The notes beneath the pieces were generated by a model. It searched no databases, was not told the DNA's origin, and saw only the letters and a list, made by a program, of their open reading frames with translations. A DNA stretch of 12,357 bases from positions 1 through 12,357 of the forward strand of contig CAWVME010000031.1 of the NCBI GenBank assembly GCA_963930325.1, written 5' to 3'. Below are positions 6,855 through 12,357 of this stretch, in pieces. The position numbers and the translations under genes are program-made. How positions within the stretch are numbered: position 1 is the stretch's first letter; the number at the start of each line of letters is the position of its first letter. This stretch comes from CALXJM01 sp963930325. Lineage in GTDB: Bacteria; Bacillota; Clostridia; TANB77; CAG-508.

Positions 6855-6883
6855 TAGACAAATGATAAAAAATATAATATAAC
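6855..6883 (+). promoter_or_regulatory. Candidate sigma-A promoter for spoVS
   Basis: TAGACA at 6855-6860 and TATAAC at 6878-6883 are 17 bases apart. Predicted initiation near 6890 gives a leader of about 40 nt with the ribosome site at 6919-6924. An overlapping TATAAT at 6873-6878 would leave only 12 bases of spacing. I see no sigma-H-type sequence, although spoVS depends on sigma-H in Bacillus subtilis. Confidence 0.5.
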
Positions 6884-6930
6884 TAAGTACGTAACAAATG
6901 AAACAAAAAATAAAATTTAGGAGGGAAAAA

Positions 6931-7194
6931 ATGGAAATTTTAAAAATCTCATCAAAATCAAATCCAAATTCAGTAGCAGGAGCTATTGCGGGGCTAGTAA
7001 AGGAAAGTAACAAAGCGGAAATGCAAGCAATTGGAGCAGGAGCATTGAATCAGGCAATTAAGGCTGTAGCAATAGCAAGAGGATTTGTAGCACCAGCAGG
7101 AGTCGATTTAGTATGTATACCAGCATTTGCAGAAGTTCAAGTAGAAGGAGAAGACAGAACTGGTATTAAATTAATTGTGGAATCTAGGAAATAA
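6931..7194 (+). CDS. spoVS: Stage V sporulation protein S
   Basis: The 87-residue product matches SpoVS in length (86 residues in Bacillus subtilis) and sequence style: MEILKISSKSNPNSVAGAIA, then GAGALNQAIKAVAIARGFVAP, VCIPAF and a GIKLIVESRK end (segments quoted in part). SpoVS is a small Alba-like-fold protein. In Bacillus, loss affects spore coat assembly and septation control; the biochemical role is not settled. The start at 6931 has AGGAGG at 6919-6924, six bases upstream. An in-frame ATG at 6898 would add 11 residues translated from the leader and ribosome site, so it is rejected. A terminator follows directly, so ymdB-spoVS ends here as a unit. Confidence 0.96.
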   Translation: MEILKISSKSNPNSVAGAIAGLVKESNKAEMQAIGAGALNQAIKAVAIARGFVAPAGVDLVCIPAFAEVQVEGEDRTGIKLIVESRK

Positions 7195-7215
7195 AGACAA
7201 AAGCAATTTAATAAT

Positions 7216-7250
7216 AAAAGGGCAAGTGTGACAAGCATTGCCTCTTTTTT
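7216..7250 (+). terminator. Rho-independent terminator of spoVS
   Basis: AAAAGGGCAA at 7216-7225 pairs with TTGCCTCTTTT at 7238-7248 (ten pairs, one bulged T) around a 12-base loop, ending in a run of six T. It starts 22 bases after the stop. Confidence 0.8.
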
Positions 7251-7335
7251 ATTGTATAGGATTCATATACAACAAAAAATAACGATATGTACATGTGACA
7301 TTGTTTAATACTATTATTTAAAAGAGAACTATCTC

Positions 7336-7364
7336 TTGCAAAAAAGCGTAAAATAATATATGAT
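7336..7364 (+). promoter_or_regulatory. Candidate sigma-A promoter for the peptide-binding-type gene
   Basis: TTGCAA at 7336-7341 and TATGAT at 7359-7364 are 17 bases apart. The -10 overlaps the upstream ATG at 7360, which argues against that codon as the start. A perfect 6-bp dyad AAGAGA (7322-7327) / TCTCTT (7332-7337) touches the -35. The predicted start near 7371 would make a very short leader. Confidence 0.42.
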
Positions 7365-7368
7365 AAAA

Positions 7369-7375
7369 AAGGTGA
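7369..7375 (+). promoter_or_regulatory. Ribosome binding site that selects the GTG start at 7381
   Basis: AAGGTGA lies five bases before GTG 7381. The same type of site (AAAGGTG) precedes the ATG of recX in this window. Upstream of the competing ATG at 7360 there is no purine-rich site. Confidence 0.65.
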
Positions 7376-7380
7376 GACAA

Positions 7381-8967
7381 GTGAGAAATAATATATTACA
7401 ATATTTGTTTATCGCGGTTGTTATTGTACTAGTTGGAGTTGCTGTATATTCTATTTATGGAACAAGAGAAATAGAAGAAAAAAGCAATGAGGAAGAAGAA
7501 CTAGAAATTACAAATATACAAAATAGTATTCGATTGGGAATTGCAGAATATGATACGCTTAATCCAATTGTAAGTAAAAATAAATATGTACAAGAAATTT
7601 CAAGAATTTTATTTGAACCCTTAATTACAATTACATCAGATTATAAACTTGAAAACGCTTTAGCTGAAGAATGGTCTAAGATTAATGAAACAACATATTT
7701 AATTAAACTAAAAGATAATATTACTTGGCATGACGGAGAAAAACTAGTTGCTAAAGATGTACAATTTACAATGGATAGACTAAAAGAGGGAAATTCTATT
7801 TATTCTTCTAATGTAGAGAAAGTAACTAGTTTAGAAGTTATTGACGATATTACAGTAAAAATTATTTTGAGTGAAGAAGTACCATTTTTTGAATATTATT
7901 TAACTTTTCCAATTGTACCATACCATCAATATTTAACAGAAGATTTTTGGACAAGTACACGTAATGTAGCAGGAACAGGGATGTATAAAATTAAAGAAGT
8001 AACAGAAGACCAAATTATTTTGAAAGAAAATGAAGATTGGTGGAACTGGAAAGAACCATACAAAACCCAAAATATTTATATCAATTTATATAGCTCAGTT
8101 GGAGAATTATACAATGCATTTAAGTTGGGAAACATAGATTTGATTAATACTTCAAATACGAATTTGAGTGATTATATAGGAACAATCGGATATAGTACAA
8201 AAGAATATAAAGGGAGAGAATGGGACTATTTAGTATGTAATACTTCAGATAATGTTTTAAAAAATAAAGAAGTAAGGCAAGCAATTCAATATGGAATTGA
8301 TAAAAATAATATAGTTGCAAGTGTTTTTGGAAGTAAATATAGTATATCCAATTTTCCATTGGACTTTGGAAACTACTTGATAGATGGAGAAAATGTAGAA
8401 TCTAAATTTAACTTAGAACTGGCAAAACAAACTCTATCAGACAATGGATGGACATATAATTATGGAACATGGAGAAAAACAATAAATTATCGAAACATAA
8501 GGACAAGCATTAATCTAGTCGTTAAAAATTCAAATGCAAATCAAGTAGCGGTGGCAGAACTTATAAAGAAACAATTAAAAGAAGTAGGAATTACTATTCA
8601 GATTATAAAAGCTAGTGATTATCAATACAATCGATATTTAACTAATAAAAATTATCAAATGATTTTAATTGGAGTAAATGCACCTATAAGTATTGATATT
8701 GACAGTTTTGTCGGAAAAGAAAATTATTCTAATTATGTAAATGAAGAAATTAGCAACTTACTAATAGAAATAAAGAATATTCAAGACGAAAATAAAATAA
8801 AAGAAAATTATCAAAGAATAGCAGATATTTATTTTGAAGAAGTACCATGGATAGGATTATACTATAACAAAAATACGGTTGCGTACAGTAATAATCTTAG
8901 AGCAGAATTAACACCAAATTGGTATAACATTTATTATAATATTAACGATTGGTATAGAGAAATATAA
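7381..8967 (+). CDS. Membrane-anchored family 5 (oligopeptide-type) solute-binding protein
   Basis: The 528-residue product is a DppA/OppA-type SBP_bac_5 protein. Family features in order: RLGIAEYDTLNPI, ISRILFEPLI, LAEEWSKI, the WHDGEKLVAKDVQFTMDRLK motif, GTGMYKI, then EVRQAIQYGIDKNNIVASVFG, ELIKKQLKEVGITIQI, and a C-terminal VPWIGLYYNKNTVAYSNNL. Such proteins bind peptides for ABC import, or sense them. The N-terminus is one hydrophobic span (about residues 7-25) followed by YSIYGTREIEEK and a Glu-rich linker. There is no lipobox Cys, so it is probably held by an uncleaved anchor, not as a lipoprotein. No permease or ATPase gene is adjacent; it sits alone between spoVS and recA. Start GTG 7381 is preferred over ATG 7360, which would give 535 residues. 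Confidence 0.9.
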   Translation: MRNNILQYLFIAVVIVLVGVAVYSIYGTREIEEKSNEEEELEITNIQNSIRLGIAEYDTLNPIVSKNKYVQEISRILFEPLITITSDYKLENALAEEWSKINETTYLIKLKDNITWHDGEKLVAKDVQFTMDRLKEGNSIYSSNVEKVTSLEVIDDITVKIILSEEVPFFEYYLTFPIVPYHQYLTEDFWTSTRNVAGTGMYKIKEVTEDQIILKENEDWWNWKEPYKTQNIYINLYSSVGELYNAFKLGNIDLINTSNTNLSDYIGTIGYSTKEYKGREWDYLVCNTSDNVLKNKEVRQAIQYGIDKNNIVASVFGSKYSISNFPLDFGNYLIDGENVESKFNLELAKQTLSDNGWTYNYGTWRKTINYRNIRTSINLVVKNSNANQVAVAELIKKQLKEVGITIQIIKASDYQYNRYLTNKNYQMILIGVNAPISIDIDSFVGKENYSNYVNEEISNLLIEIKNIQDENKIKENYQRIADIYFEEVPWIGLYYNKNTVAYSNNLRAELTPNWYNIYYNINDWYREI

Positions 8968-8983
8968 AAATTTCTAAAAACTC

Positions 8984-9011
8984 TTGACAAAAAAAAATAA
9001 ACATATATAAT
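8984..9011 (+). promoter_or_regulatory. Sigma-A promoter of recA
   Basis: TTGACA at 8984-8989 (perfect) and TATAAT at 9006-9011 (perfect) are separated by 16 A/T-rich bases. Predicted initiation is near 9018, about 37 nt before the recA start codon. Confidence 0.88.
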
Positions 9012-9016
9012 ATATG

Positions 9017-9030
9017 CAAACAAATGTTTA
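9017..9030 (+). promoter_or_regulatory. LexA (SOS) operator at recA
   Basis: CAAACAAATGTTTA matches the Gram-positive LexA box CGAACRNRYGTTYC at 12 of 14 positions; the G at position 2 and the final C are A. The core AAAC-N4-GTTT is a dyad. It overlaps the predicted transcription start, where LexA would block the promoter. Confidence 0.72.
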
Positions 9031-9054
9031 AAATAAATCATAGGAGGAAAAAAT

Positions 9055-10095
9055 ATGAGTGAAAATCTAGAAAGAACAAAAGCATTAGAGGCAGCATTAG
9101 GACAAATTGAAAAACAGTTTGGCAAAGGATCTGTTATGAAACTAGGTGAATTCCAAGCTATGAACATAGATGCTATTCCAACAGGAGCATTAAGCTTAGA
9201 TATTGCATTAGGAATAGGAGGACTTCCTAGGGGAAGAATTGTAGAGATATTTGGGCCAGAATCTTCTGGTAAAACTACTTTGGCCCTACATGTAATTGCA
9301 GAAGCACAAAAAGCAGGAGGGGAAGCTGCTTTTATCGATGCTGAGCATGCTTTAGATCCGGTTTATGCAAAAAATTTAGGTGTAAATATTGATAATCTAA
9401 TCGTATCACAACCAGATACAGGAGAACAGGCTTTAGAGATTACAGAAGCTTTGGTTCGAAGCGGAGCAATCGATGTAATTGTTGTAGACTCTGTTGCAGC
9501 ACTAGTGCCAAAAGCTGAGATTGATGGCGATATGGGAGACTCACATATAGGCCTACAAGCAAGACTTATGTCACAAGCATTAAGAAAATTAGCAGGAGCA
9601 ATTAACAAATCTAATGCAATTATTATTTTCATTAATCAGTTAAGAGAAAAAGTTGGAATTATGTTTGGAAATCCAGAAACAACTCCTGGAGGAAGAGCAT
9701 TGAAATTTTATTCTTCTGTAAGATTAGACATAAGAAAAGTAGAAAATATAAAAATAGATGGAGAAGTAGTAGGAAACAGAGCAAAAGTAAAGGTTATAAA
9801 AAACAAAGTAGCACCACCATTTAGAGAAGCAGAATTTGACATAGTATATGGTAAAGGTATTTCAAAAGAGGGAAATATATTAGATATAGCAGTAAATTTA
9901 GACATTATTGAAAAAAGTGGCTCTTGGTTTTCTTATAATGGAGCAAGAATTGGACAAGGTAGAGAAAATGTAAAACAATATTTAGCGGAAAATCCAGAAA
10001 TAGCAAAAGAGGTAGAAGAAAAAATAAGACAAAACTTTAATCAAGCATTTGAAAAAAGTTTAGGGGAAATGGAAGAAATAACAGACGAAGAATAA
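9055..10095 (+). CDS. recA: Recombinase RecA
   Basis: RecA forms ATP-dependent filaments on single-stranded DNA for strand exchange and activates LexA self-cleavage. The 346-residue length is typical. Walker A GPESSGKT spans residues 67-74. Other hallmarks are AAFIDAEHALDP, SQPDTGEQALEI, VIVVDSVAALVPKAEI (Walker B), the loop L1/L2 region with MSQALRKLAG and INQLREKVGIMFGNPETTPGG, and RALKFYSSVRLDIR. The C-terminus is acidic (ends EMEEITDEE), as usual. The start has AGGAGG at 9042-9047, seven bases before the ATG. A strong promoter and a LexA-type box lie directly upstream, and recX follows after 39 bases with no terminator, so recA-recX form a probable SOS operon. Confidence 0.98.
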   Translation: MSENLERTKALEAALGQIEKQFGKGSVMKLGEFQAMNIDAIPTGALSLDIALGIGGLPRGRIVEIFGPESSGKTTLALHVIAEAQKAGGEAAFIDAEHALDPVYAKNLGVNIDNLIVSQPDTGEQALEITEALVRSGAIDVIVVDSVAALVPKAEIDGDMGDSHIGLQARLMSQALRKLAGAINKSNAIIIFINQLREKVGIMFGNPETTPGGRALKFYSSVRLDIRKVENIKIDGEVVGNRAKVKVIKNKVAPPFREAEFDIVYGKGISKEGNILDIAVNLDIIEKSGSWFSYNGARIGQGRENVKQYLAENPEIAKEVEEKIRQNFNQAFEKSLGEMEEITDEE

Positions 10096-10134
10096 ATATA
10101 TTTTAAAATTAAATTACTTTACAAAAGGTGAAAA

Positions 10135-10593
10135 ATGGAAAATATAGAAGAATTTGACAAATTGAAAACAAAAGTGCTAAAATACATATTGTATAAAAAA
10201 AGGACTGAAAGAGAGATAAAACAAAAATTTAGTAGTGAAAATGCACTAGAATTAGAAAAAGTAATAGAATATTTAAAAGAAGTAGGATACATTAATGACG
10301 AAGAATATATTGAAAGAAGCATTCAAGAATTCATAAACTTGAAAAATTTGTCTGTTAAAGAACTAGGCTATAAACTATTATCTAAAGGAATTAAGAAAGA
10401 TGACTTGGAAAACTATATTAGTAATCACAAAGAAAAACTTGCAAAATATGAATTAAATTCAGCTAAAAATATAATAACAAAAAAGCAAAGACAAATGGAA
10501 GAAAGTGAAATACGAAATATTTTGAGAAAAAAAGGATATGTAGAAGAAATTATAAAATTAGCTTTTGATGAGATAATAGAAAATAATAATTAA
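10135..10593 (+). CDS. recX: Regulatory protein RecX
   Basis: RecX binds RecA filaments and limits their extension or ATPase activity. The 152-residue product shows the expected tandem three-helix repeats: VLKYILYKKRTEREIKQKF (repeat 1, residues about 14-32), VIEYLKEVGYINDEEYIE, then LSVKELGYKLLSKGIKKDDLENYI (repeat 2, in part), and IRNILRKKGYVEEIIKLAFDEI (repeat 3, in part). The length fits single-domain Firmicutes RecX (about 150-270). AAAGGTG at 10124-10130 lies four bases before the ATG. Its place directly after recA, without a terminator, supports the name. scpA follows after 14 bases, so transcription probably continues. Confidence 0.93.
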   Translation: MENIEEFDKLKTKVLKYILYKKRTEREIKQKFSSENALELEKVIEYLKEVGYINDEEYIERSIQEFINLKNLSVKELGYKLLSKGIKKDDLENYISNHKEKLAKYELNSAKNIITKKQRQMEESEIRNILRKKGYVEEIIKLAFDEIIENNN

Positions 10594-10607
10594 AGAAAGG
10601 AAATTTT

Positions 10608-11375
10608 ATGCAGAATATACTCACTTTAGAAACAAATAAATATGCCATAAAACTAGATAACTTCGAAGGACCATTAGATTTACTATGTCATTTAGTAGAT
10701 AAAAATAAAATGGATATTAATCAAGTTAATATAAGTGCTATTGCAGACCAATATATAGAATACTTAAATGCTATGGAAAAGATGAATTTAGATATAACAA
10801 GTGAATTTTTAATTATGGCTTCTACTTTACTTTTTATAAAATCAAAAAGTCTACTTCCAAAAGATGCAGAAGACGAAACAGAAATAACAGAAGAAGAACT
10901 TGTAAGAAGAATTATAGAATACAAAAAATATAAAGAAGTATGCAAAACGTTGAAAGAAAATTTTCAAACATTTTCAAGGCGTTTTTATAAACAACCAGAT
11001 AAAATAGAATTACCAAAAAGAAAATTAGAAAAGCAATATTCTAAAGAAGAAATTTATGTTAGATATAAAGAAATAATAGAGCGAAATGAGAAAAAGATAA
11101 ATCAAAATGCTGTTAATATTCAAAAAATAGGAGTATCAGACACTTATACAGTAACAAGTAAGGTAAAACAAATTTTTAAAGAATTAATAAAAAAACCAAA
11201 ATTTATATTTAATAAACTGTTTTCTATTCAGCAATGTCCAAAGGAAGAAGTAGTAACTGCTTTTTCTGGGCTCTTAGAATTAGCTAGAAGAAATAAAGTA
11301 GTTGCTACTCAAGAAGAAACTTTTGGCGAAATTATAGTGGAAAAAAATAAAAACGATAAGGAATTGAAAAACTAA
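10608..11375 (+). CDS. scpA: Segregation and condensation protein A
   Basis: ScpA is the kleisin subunit that bridges SMC heads in the bacterial condensin complex with ScpB. The 255-residue length is normal. The N-terminus carries the family signature YAIKLDNFEGPLDLLCHLV, followed by NISAIADQYIEYL and FLIMASTLLFIKSKSLLP, which forms the SMC-neck-binding helical region. A charged middle follows (about residues 85-185). The C-terminal winged helix ends in KEEVVTAFSGLLELARRNKV and FGEIIVEK. AGAAAGGA at 10594-10601 is six bases before the ATG. The partner scpB normally follows scpA but does not here; the next gene is DUF2953. The stop codon lies in the first copy of an 11-base element repeated at the next gene start. 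Confidence 0.96.
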   Translation: MQNILTLETNKYAIKLDNFEGPLDLLCHLVDKNKMDINQVNISAIADQYIEYLNAMEKMNLDITSEFLIMASTLLFIKSKSLLPKDAEDETEITEEELVRRIIEYKKYKEVCKTLKENFQTFSRRFYKQPDKIELPKRKLEKQYSKEEIYVRYKEIIERNEKKINQNAVNIQKIGVSDTYTVTSKVKQIFKELIKKPKFIFNKLFSIQQCPKEEVVTAFSGLLELARRNKVVATQEETFGEIIVEKNKNDKELKN

Positions 11376-11465
11376 TAGTTATAAATATATTTGTGTTTAA
11401 TTTAACAAAAAGTGGTAAAACTAATAGTATAAGGAGAATATATGCTATTAGTTTTACTTTTTTTT
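11368..11465 (+). promoter_or_regulatory. Start-codon hairpin with U-tract and duplicated arm (candidate attenuator)
   Basis: GTAAAACTAATAG at 11415-11427 is the perfect inverted repeat of CTATTAGTTTTAC at 11445-11457. The 17-base loop (11428-11444) holds the Shine-Dalgarno AAGGAG (11431-11436) and the ATG (11442-11444) of the DUF2953 gene. Eight T follow at 11458-11465, so the shape is that of an intrinsic terminator placed over a start codon. A direct copy of the left arm, AAAACTAATAG, lies at 11368-11378 across the scpA stop codon and could compete for the same right arm. The sequence facts are direct; a regulatory role is inference. Confidence 0.55.
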
Positions 11466-12089
11466 ATTTTATTTTTTATTGCTTTAGTAATTACAACAGG
11501 GAGCGTAAAAGTAAAAATTCTAGATTTAAAAATATCTAGTGAACAAATAAAAAATGTGGAATTTGACATACGAATTTTACTTTATTTATTTGGTAAAATA
11601 AAATTATTTGGTATACAAATTGACAGAAAAAAATTAAATAGCCCTAAAATGCATAAAATAATAGAAAAAGCATCGCATAGTAAAACTGTAACGGAAATAA
11701 AAGAAATGAATTTAAAAGAAATAAAGAAAAATATAAATACAAAAGATATAATCTATAGTTTGAAAAAAATAAAACTAAAAGTAGAAAAGCTAAAATTAAA
11801 AATTGAACTTGATACTAAAAATGTTTTATTAGTTACTTATTTAGTACCAATAATATCAACATTGATTGCAATATTATTAAGCAAATCTACAAATGAATAT
11901 AAGAAAGAAAATTATTTTTATGTAATTACACCATTATATGAAAATCGAAACATTATAAAAGTAGAAACAAACTGTATAATTTCCCTAAAATTGGTACATA
12001 TTATTCATATAATATATATCTTTTTAAGGAAAGGAAGAAAAAATGAGCGAACATCCAATAGAAGGGTTAATGATAACTGCTATGAATAG
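11442..12089 (+). CDS. DUF2953 family membrane protein
   Basis: The 215-residue product resembles DUF2953 proteins, found beside scpA/scpB and ytfJ in spore-forming Firmicutes; their function is not known. Residues 1-18 are a hydrophobic anchor (MLLVLLFFILFFIALVIT), followed by beta-rich segments and a Lys-rich middle. The C-terminal part shows the family pattern: a hydrophobic segment (VLLVTYLVPIISTLIAILLS), then YFYVITPLY, and a last hydrophobic stretch KLVHIIHIIYIFLRKGRK. The usual GTGD-type motif before the central segment is degenerate here (LDTKNVLL). AAGGAG at 11431-11436 is five bases before the ATG, and both lie in a hairpin loop. Its 3' end overlaps the next gene by 47 bases, in another frame, which suggests coupled expression. 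Confidence 0.75.
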   Translation: MLLVLLFFILFFIALVITTGSVKVKILDLKISSEQIKNVEFDIRILLYLFGKIKLFGIQIDRKKLNSPKMHKIIEKASHSKTVTEIKEMNLKEIKKNINTKDIIYSLKKIKLKVEKLKLKIELDTKNVLLVTYLVPIISTLIAILLSKSTNEYKKENYFYVITPLYENRNIIKVETNCIISLKLVHIIHIIYIFLRKGRKNERTSNRRVNDNCYE

Positions 12090-12357
12090 TATACAAGACA
12101 TGATAGATGTAAATACAATTATAGGAGATCCTATTGAAACGAAAGAAGGTACTGTAATAATACCAATTTCTAAAGTGTGTTTTGGATTTGCAGCAGGAGG
12201 AAGTGAATTTAAAGGAAAAACAATTGACGAATACACAAAAAGAGAAAAAGAAGAAGCTATTCAATATAGACTTCCATTCGGTGGTGGTAGTGGAGCTGGA
12301 GTAAATATTAATCCGGTTGCATTTTTAATAGTACAAGAAAAAAATGTAAAATTATTG
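12043..12357 (+). CDS. ytfJ: GerW/YtfJ family spore protein, N-terminal part (3' end outside window)
   Basis: The first 105 codons are present and the frame is open at the window end. The start has AAAGGA at 12030-12035, seven bases before ATG 12043. Family features are clear: HPIEGLMITAMNSIQDMIDV at the N-terminus, VIGDPI-like IIGDPIETKEGTVIIPISKV, FGFAAGGSEF, then the glycine-rich PFGGGSGAGVNINPVAFLIV that marks YtfJ/GerW. In Bacillus subtilis GerW (YtfJ) is needed for normal spore germination. The protein is soluble-looking. Its start lies inside the end of the DUF2953 gene, the usual upstream neighbour in Clostridia, supporting a shared transcript. What follows the glycine-rich segment cannot be seen. 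Confidence 0.93.
   Translation, partial: MSEHPIEGLMITAMNSIQDMIDVNTIIGDPIETKEGTVIIPISKVCFGFAAGGSEFKGKTIDEYTKREKEEAIQYRLPFGGGSGAGVNINPVAFLIVQEKNVKLL

Noticed and set aside
6898..6930. 11-residue N-terminal extension of SpoVS
   Set aside because: The codons lie over the leader and the AGGAGG site; SpoVS starts as MEILK here and family length fits.
11402..11430. Promoter TTAACA-17-TAGTAT ahead of the DUF2953 gene
   Set aside because: The -10 is poor and the predicted start (about 11437) would fall after the Shine-Dalgarno site, so the RNA would lack it.
1..12357. tRNA, rRNA, CRISPR array, insertion sequence or prophage genes
   Set aside because: No tRNA-like cloverleaf, regularly spaced repeats, transposase or integrase motifs were seen on either strand.

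Overview
The window looks like chromosomal DNA from a low-GC, endospore-forming member of the Clostridia. Host genes run near 30% GC in the stretches I counted by hand. Nearly every gene has a purine-rich Shine-Dalgarno site (AGGAGG, AGAAAGGA or AAAGGTG), UAA/UAG stops dominate, and two sporulation-lineage genes (spoVS and a ytfJ/GerW-type gene) are present. It is probably a gut commensal, but that is only a guess from style; no species can be named from this sequence.

Region by region: (1) 2-658 holds the 3' end of pyruvate phosphate dikinase and an A/U-rich terminator. (2) 660-1608 is a compact block that differs from its surroundings. It has an unrecognised 62-residue gene on + and a 158-residue GreA-like gene on -. 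Each has its own strong extended -10 promoter and a strong terminator, and the two face each other across a 22-bp-arm palindrome. The GreA-like gene is about 42-48% GC, well above the flanks, which suggests acquisition. (3) 1669-3631 holds a 67-residue single-span membrane protein with an acidic tail, then metG (methionyl-tRNA synthetase, short form). (4) 3686-5935 encodes a 749-residue fusion of a multi-span acyltransferase (COG3594-like) to a CapA-type metallophosphatase domain. (5) 5964-7250 holds ymdB and spoVS, each with a plausible promoter, then a terminator. (6) 7381-8967 is an orphan oligopeptide-binding-type protein, membrane-anchored, without permease genes. (7) 8984-12357 is a recA-recX-scpA run, then a DUF2953 membrane protein and the start of a ytfJ/GerW gene that leaves the window.

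Regulation visible in the sequence: recA has a near-consensus sigma-A promoter (TTGACA-16-TATAAT) with a 12/14 match to the Gram-positive LexA box at the expected start site, so SOS control of recA-recX is likely. The most unusual structure is at the DUF2953 start. A perfect 13-bp inverted repeat brackets the Shine-Dalgarno site and start codon and is followed at once by eight T, so an intrinsic-terminator-like hairpin sits on top of a translation start. A further copy of its left arm lies across the scpA stop codon.

I found no tRNA, rRNA, CRISPR array, insertion sequence or T-box. No intergenic gap exceeds about 200 bases.
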